Of a stretch of DNA of 64,000 nt, positions 11,001 through 24,163 are shown in pieces. This DNA comes from Cristatella mucedo (Eukaryota; Bryozoa; Phylactolaemata; Cristatellidae), in NCBI GenBank assembly GCA_009760855.2, contig WPIO01000103.1, forward strand, positions 1,382,001 to 1,446,000. Direction: 5' to 3'. The notes under the pieces are model-generated. The model was not told where the DNA came from, did not search any database, and was given only the letters and a program-made list of their open reading frames with translations. How positions within the stretch are numbered: the first letter of the stretch is position 1; the number at the start of each line of letters is the position of its first letter. The position numbers were made by a program, and so were the translations under genes.

Positions 11001-12000
11001 CTACCTCAACTGCTCTCGTGACTCTGCTATGCTTCCCACTTTCGCTTTATTGCGTGAGACGAAGTCTGTTGGCTACCGAATGCGTACCGAAAGCCGCTTA
11101 GGCTGTGAGTGCACCATTCAAAACTCTACTGCGTAACACCCACATAGTCTATGACTTTGTGGAGTTACAGACGGCGATACATACGGGTAGTGAAGATTGT
11201 TGTCTTGCTCTATTGTCGGCTGCCCACTTTCGTACATTTCAGCTGCTATTACGGCGCTTTAGCCGTGCTTTGAGGTACTGTTTTCACCACTATTTGGTCA
11301 GGCTATGTGCGGTCTATTACACGTTATGCACTGTCTTATTTCCACCTGCCTATGTAGCCAACTTTTCACCAAAGCTGGATTGTTCATGGACGGCTTTCGA
11401 ATGGCTCCCAGCATTTATCTACCCCTCGACTTAGGTGGGCGGATGCAGCGAGCTGACGGCAAATCCAAAGCGGCTTCAAAAGTCAAGCTCTATTGAACTC
11501 CAGGAAACAACGAACGGCATAACGCATAAATTAATCTATGCCAAAACTGCAGCTTCATTCACGCGTTCTGTCAGATTCCTCGTTTAGCGTACATGTTTAC
11601 CTACGATTAACTGGTTATATCCTATAGAGGAGAATGACCAGGGTTTTTCTTTAGATATATTGAGGGGCGCGATACGCGATACATTTCTCTGAAATCTGAG
11701 TCAGTTTCTTTAGCCCATCTCAAAAATTAATTTTAACTTTTATTTTAATCCTTCACTTTAAAATCAATTATTTTAGCTCTAGCCATTTTGGTATGTCTTT
11801 AGTACGCAACCAAGGCGCGCCTTCGCAAATGAAAACTTCCGATGCACTTCCGAGTAATTCGTACCCCTATTTGGCTGCGCAAAAAGTCACGCTGCTCGAA
11901 AAGTCTCTTTGAACCGCGTCCAAAAGAAGAATTGTGAAAATGGTGCAGTTCTCTTATGCCGCTATAGAGAATTTCTCCCATTATTATAAGTAAATACTAG
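11001..12000. other. No gene recognised
   Basis: Open frames of about 100 codons at 11,105-11,434 resemble nothing I know and overlap others in different frames. No repeat family recognised. Confidence 0.4.
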
Positions 12001-12004
12001 CAGG

Positions 12005-12155
12005 TTTAACTGCCTCTTTTCGTGTAGCGACAGAAGAGCCTTTACGGCTATCACCACCGCCCACAGCGGCAATAAAGGATCGCCCACCGCAGGATTCGAA
12101 CCCACGACCTCGGGCAGAGGTCGTGAAAAGCAACTGCCTTACCTAGTGAGCCATT
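12005..12155 (-). mobile_element. SINE-B copy (tRNA-derived)
   Basis: Minus strand: GGCTCACTAGGTAAGGCAGT (tRNA-like 5' part), GTCGTGGGTTCGAATCCTGC (box B), then CGATCCTTTATTGCCGCTG, GGCGGTGGTGATAGCCGTAA and AGGCTCTTCTGTCGCTACAC. The same order of parts occurs at 59,115-59,285, and the tail alone at 20,183-20,262. The tail is unrelated to the LINE hairpin tail of SINE-A. Confidence 0.75.
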
Positions 12156-13724
12156 AATATTAGGAATCATTTTTGAAAAATGATAGTGAGCTGCGGTAAT
12201 TTTGGTTGCGTCAGCCCAGTCTCCCACTTCAGTCAAACCTATGGGAGACTTTAGCCTTTCACCTCTTGCCCCGGGGCCCTTCCTCCCGAGCCCACTTCCC
12301 ACTGACTCCTCTGAAGCTAGAGCTTCTAGGAAACAGACACATGACGCACACATGGCTGCACAAACTCCCGAAAACTTCAAAGTGCAAAATAATTCAGATT
12401 GCAGTCAGTATCGGAAAGAGCTGTGTGGGGGCGCCTTAGCGAAACTACACGCGTAGTCCTACAACAGACAGCAGAACAATTGAGAAGGAATTACGCAATA
12501 AGTCACGGAGCTCCAAATTTCTACTGACAGCTAGTTCAATGCTCTGTCCGCACTCGTATTCATAATATGCAGCAAGTATTCATGTTTGCACTTTTAGAAC
12601 CTTTAAAAAAGGTCTCCGAGTTCATAGTAAACCAATATAGAATTAGAAGAATGGCAGTGCATGCCGAGGTGGTAGAAATCTTCGAAGTAGAACTCAAGTA
12701 ATGTTAAGTCACTAAAAATTGCTTACTCCGTATCTTAAGTAGATAGAAATTATTGAAAACTAGCCTATACCGGTGGAAAATTATGCAAAACTCCTTTGCT
12801 TTGGATGACGAGCCTGATTCCGCGGACCTTGCTGGTGAGCCCGTCCTATTGAGGGAGATATTGCAGTTCTTTCCTAAAGTACTAGAATCTTTGTAGAATC
12901 ATCCGTTACGTAGACAGAAAAGGACGATGAAGGGGTTGCACGTATTTAACAGCGGTCAAGACGTACACCAACGGTTGAACAGGCCTAGAGTTCAAATGAG
13001 CTCCGATGACTAGGCCCAATCCGAAAGCACAACTGGCTGCCTATCGTGTAGCGGCGGCTTTTAGGCAGCCTGGGCCATGGGTTATTGTAGAATCGGTTCC
13101 TAAAGTACACCTTTCAGGAATCATGAATAATGAATATCATGCATATTCTCACCGATTTAGCTCGCCGCCGTTTCACTTTCGTCGAGTTTCGGCAGTGCTT
13201 CACTGTTGTGCTTCCGGTTGTCGTGGATGTCGCGTATCGAAGGAGTGACCATCAGTGGCTTTAACTGTTTCTTGCTAGAACAGAACCCAGACTGACTCGT
13301 TAGACTGGGCCGCAACGGTTCATAGCCGATCGGGTCGCTTTGAGTTTAGGTGCCGCATAAAGAACAAATGCTGAGTGATTTCTTCACTGTTTTTTTTATC
13401 TCATTTTATCTGCGATAGCTATGCATATAATCTAAGCCCTTATCTTTTTATTCCGAATCCATTCGCATTCAAGTTCGGTACTTTTTCACTTTTGTTAATT
13501 TCTCACTTTTGGTATTTCCATGAAATTGCTTGAGGTCTATTCTCAACCTAAAGCCTTTTTAATCAACCAATTTAACTGGCGATAATATATGTATGGCCGT
13601 AGTTCTCTTTCATTGGAACTTTCATGTGATCAAATAATAACTTCCGCTGTGTCAGATGCGGTAATTTGATCAGGATTTACATCCGAAATGATGAGCGGCA
13701 ATATGCACTGCAATTAAATGCCGC
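12156..13724. other. No gene recognised
   Basis: Intergenic, moderately AT-rich. No recognisable protein or repeat. Confidence 0.35.
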
Positions 13725-13725
13725 A

Positions 13726-13868
13726 CTGGTTTGACCCAGTGGCAAATGTGCTCAGCCAGATCAAGGTCTGGCTGAGGTCGTGGGCTCGAGCCCCGTGGCA
13801 TATGTGAAGCGCCTGATTAGAGATATTAGGTGCTCTTAGGGGCGCTATACAAATGAAATACATTTTTT
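13726..13868 (+). mobile_element. SINE-A copy
   Basis: tRNA-like head (TTGACCCAGTGGCAAATGTG), box-B-like GGTCGTGGGCTCGAGCCCC at about 13,777-13,795, and the tail GAAGCGCCTGATTAGAGA...GGGGCGCTATACAAATGAAA. Confidence 0.8.
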
Positions 13869-14399
13869 CATATAATGTATTTTTACAAGCATAAGTCGCA
13901 CTTTTTCTAATTTTTTGAAAAAAATAAACATTGCAATAAACACTGCAAGTCAAATAACGTCGAAATTGAAAAACTAATCCTTGCCCACGTATCTAGTCTG
14001 CTCAACTTCTTTATAGAGGATTAACTAGTTAAAACTACACTTTACTTTAGCTGACCATAAACCCTAAAATTGCGAGTTTCAAACATGCTGGGTGGAACTG
14101 AAGCTGATGAAATCTATGAGAAAAGTGATGAGTCAGGCGTTGACAATGTTGCAGAGGACAATGAAGATATAAGCAGTGATACTGATGACGAGTTTCTTGT
14201 TAATGTGATAATTAAAGTAAACTTAAATTGATAAAAAATGAGCTACATATTCAGTGATAATATTTTTATATAAAACGTTTTTCAAAAAATTGTGTCCATA
14301 AATTTAGGGTGCGGCTAATACTTGGGTGCGACTTAAAATCATAAAAATACGATAATGGCGCTTGGGATTCAAAGAGATCTCTTTTTGTATCTGATAGAA
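13869..14399. other. No gene recognised
   Basis: AT-rich intergenic DNA. A short open stretch around 14,085-14,230 would encode an acidic peptide (LGGTEADEIYEKSDESGVDN-like) but has no recognisable homologue. It could be a remnant of a DNA transposon; not supported further. Confidence 0.3.
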
Positions 14400-15245
14400 A
14401 ACGCAGGTGTCCTGTTCCGAAGTGACCTTTCACTAGATGTAGATGACCACATCAGCTTCTGAGACAACTCGGCCTACTTTTAGCTGCATAAAATTGCTCA
14501 GATTTGGGCTTGCTTAGACAGGGATACTATTTCAAAATTGGTCCATGCATTTGTGACATCCCGTCTTGACTTCTGTAACTCACTGTTTGCTGATCTACCA
14601 GCCTGTGCAGTCAGGCGCTTACAGCTGGTGCAAAACTCAGCAGCTAGGCTTGTCTGTCGTGAGCGTCGCAGTTGCCACATTACATCACTTCTCACCGACC
14701 GGCACTGGCTCCCAGTCAAGCAGCGTATTGACTTTTTAAAGGTCTGCTTCTCACTTTTAGATTCCTACATTCTCTGGCTCTAGCCTACCTATCAGAACTA
14801 CTTCCGCACCAGGCCAAGCATCGTATTACCCGTTTTTCTGACTCAAATCGTTTAGCTATGCCTCATATGAATTGCAAATCCTTTGGCGACAGTGCCATTG
14901 GTGCGTGTGCTACCAAAGCAAGCCACTACCGACTGACTTCACGACATCCCCTGACTTGACGGTATTTAAAAAGAAGCAAAAACGCACAATCCTCCAGAAT
15001 TTAGTGAGTCCTTGTGATTCGTCAGTATTTGCTTATGCATGCTGACAGTGAACGTACTATCGATTACCAAATGTTCAATGTAGACATTATGCGTGTCAAT
15101 TATAATCATGTCGTGCTTGATGACATTGTGCATGTTACCACTAACCATTTGGTCACGCTTTCTTTACAGCCTATGTAGAGTGCCCAGAAAAATATTAAGT
15201 TCTCTTTGATGGCACTACATAAGTGTAATATTATTATTATTATAG
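14400..15245 (+). mobile_element. L2-type LINE fragment, C-terminal ORF and 3' end
   Basis: Same family as 8205-9965. FVTSRLDFCNSL and RRLQLVQNSAARLVCRERRS are intact at 14,545-14,670; the frame breaks near 14,738 and again later. The 3' UTR and ATTATTATTATT tail end at 15,245. Confidence 0.85.
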
Positions 15246-17437
15246 GGCGTGAAGATGAGCATGACCTTTCCTAAGCATAAAAACTTGGAAAAAGCCAAAA
15301 GCTCGCTAGTCACTGAATCTAAGGCAGCTGTTACTCGAAATGCGGAAATAGCGTCCCCCCCCCGCCCCCGCCTTCCGGAGCCTGAAAGGATCCGTCCAGC
15401 GATGCAGAGCCTGAACCTCTGACCTTTGGCCTATGGCATTGAAACTACTTCAGTTTATTTCTTTTTTACAATAGCGTGTTTCACGGACAAAATTTTTTCT
15501 GAGAAGATGCGAACTCGAGTAAAGATTGCATGCTAAGTTTTTCACGTCATTGCTATGTCTCTCTGCCTCTCATCGAGCAATTGGATGCTAATCTAAGCCT
15601 GGCAGGTCCCAAAGGGTACTGCTTGCTACTTAAAAATTCAGCAGCTGTCAGATGCTGCGACTAGAACGAACTCCTTTGCAGCCCGATCGCTGAGCTCGGC
15701 GCAAGAGCTGGCTTTGGCTTGTAGGGAAAGCAACTCAGTCACCCAGAAGCTCGCTATCTGAGGTCACATGAAGGCCGAGCAAAGCTGACTCTCGAAACTC
15801 GCATAGACGCTGCCCTCTGTCGGTCTAGTTATCAGAGCGCTCGGCTACCGCTCACTTCATCTTATCTGGATTTCTCGCACCAGCGACATAAATCTATTCC
15901 TCCTGGCTGTGGGCAGTAAGTTGAAGGAAGAGGCCAGGCAAAAAGCGTCGCGCCGCTCAAGCTATGGATGCATTTGATCTCGTATGATGAACTGGACTTG
16001 GTCAATCAACCTCGCTAGTGTGGGAAATACCTGCAAATGGAGAGAAGCGAGAGCAAAGATGTATGCTGAAGGCGCGTTGGCCTCGCATTCAAACTTTGAC
16101 TTTTGTTGGGTTGTGTCTATATGAGAGCTTTTCTGCTGCCAAAAAATTGTACTCCTTTGTACCCTGCGTAATCGTGTCACTCTAGCGAGATGCTGCAGCC
16201 TCACGAGGCTGTGCGAAAGGCAAGCGTGGACTTAGCCAGGGGATGGCGCGATGAAACAAAGTGCCACGTGCACGCGCTCGAGTTAGAAAATCAACTGAAA
16301 TAAAGACAGATAAATCCTTGTGAACATCTTGCTTTGTATGGACCCACTTGCACGAATTTACATTCAATTTGAAAATTGAAGATCGTGCATATAACCGCGT
16401 AGCCGCGTAAAGGCTCAGCGGCAACGACTCTCCGGCCGGCAGGCCATCGAAAGACCGCTTAAGATTGACTGTACTGGTCAAACGATTCATTATTTTATTC
16501 GTTCCACTAATACGTAATCCCCGCAGCGTTTAATGCAGAGTTAAACAAAGTGTTGATTATGGTATAGCAACATACGCAAACTAGCAAACTATTTAGTTAT
16601 CTCCCCGGGTTTTTGAGATTGCTCTCATTATAGCTATACCCTCGTTGTAGTACTATGAATATGCCAAAAGTGTAACGTCGGTGACTTGAGTGTTTACGGA
16701 CGGACGGATTTACATTTGAAATTATGTATGCTGAAATGTTGATTCTAATGAATACTAACGGTAGCTGTTGAAAGCGCACTTGGCGATTTGGGTGCGTTTA
16801 CTTTTTACCTTTGACCTGCTCGAACCAGTTGTTCGTCATGAAGCGCAGCCATTAAAAACGTGCTTCGAAGCGGCTTCTGCATTGAATTCCCTACATGCAC
16901 AGCTCTCGTGCGAGGGATAGTTTTCACAGACAAAGTCACAAATACCGGAGAAGCTAAGGCGAATGAAGCGCACGACGCCAATGAGTCGCAGCTGCATTGA
17001 TCAATACGCGCGGGCATGCCAGCACTAGCGAAGAACGACAGCGAAGAATGAACATCGCCAGTACTTCAATGCAGCGACTCCACGTCTTCAACGTAGGCTA
17101 ATCTTGTCTGGTCTATTTCATAGCCAGTGCGATGCACAAGTATACAGCACAAACCTTTGCGTACAGCTCAATGGTTCCAAAGCACGACTGTCTCGCTCGA
17201 AGCCCAGAGCACACCTGACGAGTTATTACATGTGGCACTTTTGGTACATATATATGCTGCAATTCATTGACCACTAAAAATGTCTTTGGCTGTCATGCTC
17301 TGGCCGAACAAGCGCTCCAGCGTTTCGTTGCCGATTATGCGATCATATTGATCTCCTCAGTTGTGAATTCAACTCGAGTCGTCAGTGGTCCGGCCTGCAG
17401 TGTCGTACGTGCACCGAATGCCGGTCAGGCTTTCGAG
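15246..17437. other. No gene recognised
   Basis: Intergenic. Poly-C patch at 15,355-15,368. Short ORFs only, none recognised. Confidence 0.35.
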
Positions 17438-18523
17438 TAATAATAATAGTAATAATAATGCACTTGATAAAGCGCCCTCAGAGAACTTAATCTCTCTCTA
17501 GGCGCTTTACATTTGCTGTAAAGTGAAATGCAATTGAATGGTAAGTAAAATCATGCTTGAAAAAACAAACGAAATGAATAACATGGTTAGGGGTGACATG
17601 CACACGGTCAGCATGTAAATGTGGTTAGTGGCAGCATGCACAGTGTCAGCACGCATAAGCACGTGAAGAACGAATCACAGGGACCCACTAAATGCTGTCC
17701 TAAATAGGTGTGTGTTTTAGGTTCCTTTTAAATGTGGTCAGGTCAGGGGATGTTCTGACGCAGGTCGGGAGGGAGTTCCAGGCTTTGGGAGCATACGAGC
17801 TGAATGCACGGTCTCCAAAGGATTTAAGGTTTGTACGAGGTATTTCCAGACTGCTGGATTCCGAAAAGCGGGTGGTACGATGCTTGGCCTGATGGGGTAG
17901 TATATCTGACAGATAGGCTGGAGCCATAGAATGAAGGGACCTAAAAGTGAGCGACAAAACCTTGAAGTCAATCCGTTGCTTGACTGGTAGCCAGTGCAGG
18001 TCGGCGAGAAGGGGAGTAATGTGGCAACTGCGACGCTCACGGCAGACAAGCCTAGCTGCCGAGTTTTGCACCAGCTGCAATCGCCTGATCGCACATGCTG
18101 GTAGGCCAGTAAGCAGTGAGTTGCAGAAGTCGAGACGGGATGTCATGAATGCATGGAACAACTTGGACGTGGAATCCTTATCTAAACAAGCCCGAATTTT
18201 AGCAATGTTATGAAGCTGAAAATAGGCGGATTTGACTGTGGAGCTGATGTGGTCGTCTAACGAGAGGTCGCTTTGGAATATGACACCTAGATTTCGAGCT
18301 GATTCAACTGGAGATATGCTGGCAGAGCCAATTTTGAGAGTCAGCCTGTCCAATCTCTGGATCACACTGGGTTTGCCCGTAACTAGTAAGTTAGTTTTGT
18401 CATCGTTAAGTTTTAGAAAATTTGCTGCCATACATGTGCGGATGTCATCAATGCATGCAGCTAGTGAGTTTAGAGAATTTGAGGTGCTCGAAGGCTGGGA
18501 GGGATCAAAGCAAAGGTACAAGT
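17438..18523 (-). mobile_element. L2-type LINE, 5'-truncated, the best-preserved C-terminal ORF
   Basis: Minus-strand copy. The 3' tail (ATTATTATTACTATTATTA, 17,438-17,460) and terminal hairpin sit at the low end. The ORF is open from just after the YADD region (YLCFDPSQPSSTSN at about 18,520) to NLKHTPI at 17,703, about 270 codons without a stop, so it is young or well preserved. It contains RLDFCNSLLTGLPACAIRRL and ADLHWLPVKQRIDFKVLSLT. The 5' end is cut inside the RT domain, typical of incomplete target-primed reverse transcription. Confidence 0.9.
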
Positions 18524-20180
18524 ACGCGGCAGAAAGCTCTCCAGCGTAACGCAAGCTTAGTCCTTGTGGCTTTGTCGATCTACAGACGGCGAAACGTTCC
18601 ATTACATTCCTGTCAGTTTCGCTACCACGAGGACGGCTGCCTTTCACAGGGGACGCGCTGCTGCACAGCAACATGAAATATGCGAACCGCGAATTCCTGA
18701 GTACATTCCGATCCCTCAAACTCTCGATGAGCTATATCCAGCTTTCAGCGAGCGACCGAGCATGCCAAACCGTGCAACCGTTTGCACAGCGACGCGAAGA
18801 ATACTGACGAGCGAGCCAATCGAGGGGCCGCGTCAGTCGTATTCACGTCGGTGGAAAAAAGACACGCGGAAATTTTTGGTTCAAGAAGGTTGAGGGCAAA
18901 GAGAAAGCAGCATTTTTACAGATTAATTTTCTTTAAGTCTAGATCTTAAAGCTAGACACCCTGGAAAGGCAAGCTCGCTTGCTTCGCCACTGTCCTCTTC
19001 CGCCTGAGAGCGAGGCAGACAGGTGTGACACGGTGCGACACGGTGCGACACGGACACCTGAGATCTCGCCACCGGAGATCCGGGCATGATGTTTTGCAGC
19101 GAGATATTATTTTTCCGACTTTCGCTTCAGCCCCTCCCACGATTAGCCGACCTCCGAGCCTCTTCGGCGTGCGCTAACACCACTCGCTGCTGAGGCTTCC
19201 AGATGCTTCCGGTCGTTTAGTCGTCCTTTCCCCGCAAAGTAACTGGAAATACGTTTGCCAATCGGGCCTTCAGTTTGTATCCATCGAAGCTCGAGAGCTC
19301 GCTTCCGGCTACCGGCACTCCTTGCGCCACCGCCGACTTCACAGCGTCAATATCTCTCGATTAAAGAAGCATCTGCTCCGCTCAGCTGTCCCTGCTCCTC
19401 GGTGAACTTGGAACTTTTCCCGTTCACTTAGCTTGCTTTAGAGTTTGCGCGATTAGGCGCATGCTACTAACCGTGGAGCCTCCTAAGCGGTGGCTCCGAG
19501 TGGCTTGCTGTATGCTTTTACAACTCTACATCTTTTCTAAGCATGATACCGGCGCGCTTTGGTACGCTTGGCTACGCAGGATACCCTGCTTGTCCAAAAT
19601 TCTTGGTGACTGCTTCTCGTTCAGAGATTTTAAAAGGCCTGAATGGAGATTCAGTTTTCATGTGGCTCTATGCAAAAGACAAGCATTTCTATTGTTATTA
19701 TTATTGTGATTTTTAATACTAAACATAAACGGCAGGCCCCAGTGCATGCACGACAGGCGGAAAAAACCTGACCCATGTCCGTCGGAGACTTTAATTTAAA
19801 TTCTACGACCGCGTAAGTTAGACGACCCTAAAGTTTTGCTAAAAACGACGGGGACCGAAGAAAGTAAAAAGAGGCATTCGGATTACGACAGCATTAACAC
19901 TGGCCTATATCCTTGTCATCGATTTTCAGAGAGAGCGCCAGGCAGGTCATAAATATTCAAAATGTTCTCGCTCTACTATTGGCACACTGAAGGAAAGGGA
20001 AGACAATCGTGAATTTTGATGCAGCTTCAAGTTGCTCATAAATTGACGACGTAATTGAGAGCAATTATAGGGACGATAGTGGGCTGGTCAAAAATAAAAA
20101 TTGGTTTGCTGCTCAGGAAAAGCCCGGGTCCCCAAGAGGTAATATGCTCGCTCTTCGACACGAATCTGCAGTAGGGAATC
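18524..20180. other. No gene recognised
   Basis: Intergenic. A 10-bp unit (GACACGGTGC) is repeated about three times at 19,025-19,052. No recognised gene. Confidence 0.35.
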
Positions 20181-20182
20181 CT

Positions 20183-20262
20183 TTATTGTTCACTGCATGC
20201 GGTGGCGATAGCCGTTAAGGCTCTTCTGCCGCTCTATAAATGAGGCTTTTAAATCAGCTAAG
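20183..20262 (+). mobile_element. SINE-B fragment, 3' half
   Basis: CCTTTATTGTTCACTGCATG, GCGGTGGCGATAGCCGTTAA and GGCTCTTCTGCCGCTCTATA followed by TTAAATCAGCT: the SINE-B body and tail without the tRNA-like head. Confidence 0.65.
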
Positions 20263-22170
20263 CATTTAGGAAGGCCTCGCGGACAGCAATTGAACTGACT
20301 TCCACGCGTACAGCCACTTGGCAAGACAGCGAGAACAGCAATGAACTGGGAGAATCCAAGCTAAACCATTTATTATTATGTGTTAACGGTCGAAAAACTC
20401 TTAACCTGACGAGGAAATATCTGGTTGCAGCTCCTTGAGGTACGGGTGATGAAGGCCGACTCCTAAACAAAGCAGCGACAATTTTCAAGTTACTTTGGAC
20501 TGATACTTTCTAAGCGATTTTCTATTATAGTATGTATCACAATTTGTGTTCCTAGATAGTAAATTTCCTTTGCTAATTGCTTGTGCCTCTTACAAATAAA
20601 AAATGCTATTTATTCCCTACAAACTTTGCCTTTTGACCAGTACAGTCATTAACTAGAAATTAACCACTTTTTATGCGCAAAACTGACAAATTCGCGTCTA
20701 GTGGCTAACACTTAATCAAAAAGGGCAGCAAAAGAATAAAAGGCGTGTATTGACTATGACTTGATAAAAAAAATGACCGCTCAAATGGGTTCAGAAATGA
20801 GTAGATGCTCTATATTTGCGTCCGTACTGCAATTTGCTGTCTAGAATAAGTCCTCAAACATGACCCCATCATGCTTTCATTTTTCTGTCGTCGGTAAGAC
20901 GTTTGAAGTCCAGTATATCCTACTGAAAGGGCCTTGCTCCTCCTCTGAGTAAGCTCCGACGTTCTCCTTGAATTCATCCCGATGAGCGTAAAGGATGTCG
21001 ACTTCGAGGGACATTCTGCTTTACATTTGGACATATTTTTGCACACAAGAGCCCGAACCAGCTGCTTGTTATTTTTAGCCTTGCAATAATAAGAAGCAGC
21101 TGCCCAGAAAGTAGTCGTGAACCTCAGCAACGAAACTTTTTCACGCCGTTTTCTCTGATTTATTCAGCTCCTGAGAGAATTCGTCACTTTCTAGTATTGA
21201 CTTGATCTTTTATACGAAACAGTTATCAGTTTAGACCACTGTCGCCGACAAAGCTGTCGAAAAGTATCTTAAAAGTGGCCGTGAAGTTGTGCTCGATGAC
21301 GCATAACTTGACGCCCAGTGGCAGCCTAAGCACTTTTACGATGGATGGTCTACTACTGACTCGGACTTGATGCTGTTCTCCCATATATATATAGAGAATT
21401 CGGTCCGCTGTGGCTGGCCAGTCTTCTTTGCGATATTCCGCCTTAGTGCATCTTTGCTGCCTCATAGGCAAAGAAAGCAAGAAACCTGATGAAACCACAT
21501 TCGAATCTCTTCAGGAATGACACCACTTCGATGAATCCCATGACCCGTCAGCCATAATCGCCATTAAGAGAGATCGCCATTAAGAGAGATCGCCATTAAG
21601 AGAGATCGCCATTAATCAGGGAGCTCAGCAACGTCTGGACACAGAGGTGCAGCTCTCATTGATGTGCACAGAGTAAGCCACAGTGAGAGAGAGATTTGTG
21701 TCTGTTCCAGTTATGAAGCGGCGCGGCAATGAGGCTCCTGGATTTCTGTGACCAGGCGACACTCATTCGGTTACAGATGAGTCCTGTAGCCTCGAATAGA
21801 CCGGCCGCATTGCTGCTGAAGTATAGCCCATTGGGCCGATTAAAGAAGAAATGTGGTGCCGCTTTCTCTGATGTTTTACTTTCACACTTTCATCCTTCAA
21901 GTTGCACTCAAATAGCCTTGATGTTTAAGCGCAGCGTAGGACTTCATAAGACCGAGATCTCTGATCAGACCATTGAGGTCTTTCTGGTTGTGGAAGTCTG
22001 GCCTTCTCTCCTCAGCAGCATCTATGAAATTAATCTGGATCTGCAATATCTTCCTCTCTGACTAACTTACTGTTCTCTCCCAAAGACTCCTCCCCAGAGG
22101 GTGGTTCGGGGAGCTCAGAGCAGTGTGATACTGGAGCGATTGAAGGAACGCTTTTCTACATGATGGCATC
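20263..22170. other. No gene recognised; small tandem repeat
   Basis: Intergenic. Includes the 16-bp tandem repeat at 21,559-21,614. No protein or RNA gene recognised. Confidence 0.35.
21559..21614. repeat. Tandem repeat, 16-bp unit, 3.5 copies
   Basis: CGCCATTAAGAGAGAT repeated exactly three times (21,559, 21,575, 21,591) followed by a half unit. Confidence 0.95.
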
Positions 22171-22171
22171 T

Positions 22172-22412
22172 ATTTATCACAGCATTAAGTTCTCTTGGGG
22201 CGCTATACAAATGAATTATATATATACGCTGAGCCTGTGCATGTCACCTTTAAGTATTTAAGTATGCTATGCTTGTTGTTATTCAGTCGCTAACACTAAC
22301 CATTCGACCATGCTTCTTTTGTAGCACCTTTAAAGTTTCCAGTAAGAGATTAAGTTACCTGGTGGCACTAAAACGTAGTATTGTTATCATTATTATTATT
22401 ATTATTATTATG
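22172..22412 (+). mobile_element. SINE-A tail joined to an old LINE 3' end
   Basis: 22,172-22,215 is a SINE-A tail (TTAAGTTCTCTTGGGGCGCT, ATACAAATGAATTATAT). It is directly followed by a diverged LINE 3' UTR with CTGTGCATGTCACC, ACCATTCGACCATGCTTCTT and a degraded hairpin, ending in (ATT)n at 22,412. Confidence 0.65.
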
Positions 22413-22621
22413 GAAGGCGTTCCCCTGCCACTTTGACGTTTGAAAGGGTCCAGCACATCTACAAGTAGCAGTGCCTTGCGTGGTCAGTCGGTTCGTGCCA
22501 AATTGTTGGGATAGAAATCTTCACGGCACTCATTTCTCCATTGTGCTAGCCTGAAAAATGCCAGGATGATATAACTTTGGAAATGATATTCCACGCATTC
22601 CCTAATATTTTACAAGAAAAC

Positions 22622-22832
22622 TGACACTGTGCATGCTGCCACTAACCACATTTGCATGCTGACCCTGTGCATGTCACCCCTAACCATGTTATTCGTTTTG
22701 TTTGTTTATCAAGCATGATTGTACTCACCATTCAATTGCATTTCCCTTTGCAGCAAATGTAAAGTGCCTAGAGAGAGATTATGTTCTCTGAGGGCGCTTT
22801 ATCAAGTGCATTATTATTATTATTATATTATT
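22622..22832 (+). mobile_element. Solo LINE 3' end
   Basis: About 210 bp matching only the 3' UTR of the L2-type LINE: CTGACACTGTGCATGCTGCC through the GCCTAGAGAGAGATTATGTTCTCTGAGGGCGC hairpin (given here as its core words) and an ATTATTATT tail. Extreme 5' truncation. Confidence 0.85.
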
Positions 22833-23440
22833 AAGAAACTCCATAGCGATCAGCAGCAGTTGTTCACCTTACGTCCGAGAGTTCTCTTGTAGCGTTTGCA
22901 TGTGAAATGAGGGGCCTCGGGTTTGTCTCGATCAACGGCAGGCATGATGAAGCAGACTTTTATGTTCGACACACCTTATAAGATGATTTCACGTGGTAAG
23001 TTTTCGTTTTTGTCTTGATAAATTGTCCGCACACGCAGCAGAATGCCTCTGCTTAGTGCAAGCAACCTCTGTCTGTCATGTCCATAAAGTATGGCTATTC
23101 AACATTCTGCTACTCGGCAATACCATCAAATAAAATGGTATGTTAAGGCACGTGTACAGTTGCACTCCATGGATACTAGTGTAAAGTACTACGTCTATCT
23201 GTTTCGGCGCCATCAACCACGCAGCAATGCGAGGGTAGCTAGTGAAGCTTTTGGGCTTGGCCGAAGGGGCCGTCACTGTGAGGTGGCTATTCGGCCCGCC
23301 CGTTTAGTTTACCACTGCTATCAATCTGCAGTGGGCCCGCCCCGGCGAACCCAATACCGTAGACCCAGTATGTCGGGCCGGCCTACCTACAACACACGCT
23401 CGCGCGCGAACGCGCACGCGAGCACACACACACACATACA
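22833..23440. other. No gene recognised
   Basis: Intergenic. Ends in a CG/CA-rich patch (23,400-23,440) that leads into the CT tract. Confidence 0.3.
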
Positions 23441-23441
23441 C

Positions 23442-23699
<258 letters not shown>

Positions 23700-24000
23700 A
23701 GCCACTGCTCGGCGCTCTGTTCCTCAATAAAACTGAGTAAATTCAAATGTGTATTTTTTAACGGTACTTCGCCCTAAGAACACGACACCATCTAATCCTC
23801 GATAATTCAGCAAGCGGTAATGTAGGGGCTGGCGTCCACCGGCGGCGGGGCGACGAGGAAAAACGATGAACTATGCCCTCACAGGCGAGTTTTGGGCAGG
23901 ACAACGACGGCTGTATTAAACTCAGGCCACGCAAGCGGGGCGAATGCACATATTGATGTAGTAGCCGTCGTGTAAGTAGCTCCGAAGCGCGAGGAGAGAT

Positions 24001-24047
24001 GAGAGAGAGGGAGGGAGAGGGAGAGAGAACGAGAGAGAAGGAGAGTT

Positions 24048-24104
<57 letters not shown>

Positions 24105-24163
24105 TATATATATATATGAGAAAGGGAGACACAGAGAGAGAAAGAGAGAGAGAGAGAGAGGAG
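24001..24163. repeat. (GA)n microsatellite with an internal (TA)n
   Basis: GA-rich tract with a pure GA run at about 24,048-24,102, a TATATATATATATA insert near 24,103-24,117, and GA again to 24,163. Opposite purine/pyrimidine polarity to the tract 300 bp upstream. Confidence 0.95.

Noticed and set aside
11105..11434. 109-codon open frame rich in Cys, Leu and Phe
   Set aside because: No signal peptide or domain recognised; overlaps other frames and sits in repeat-rich intergenic DNA.
18564..18893. 109-codon open frame after the minus-strand LINE
   Set aside because: No recognisable domain or splice context; probably chance.
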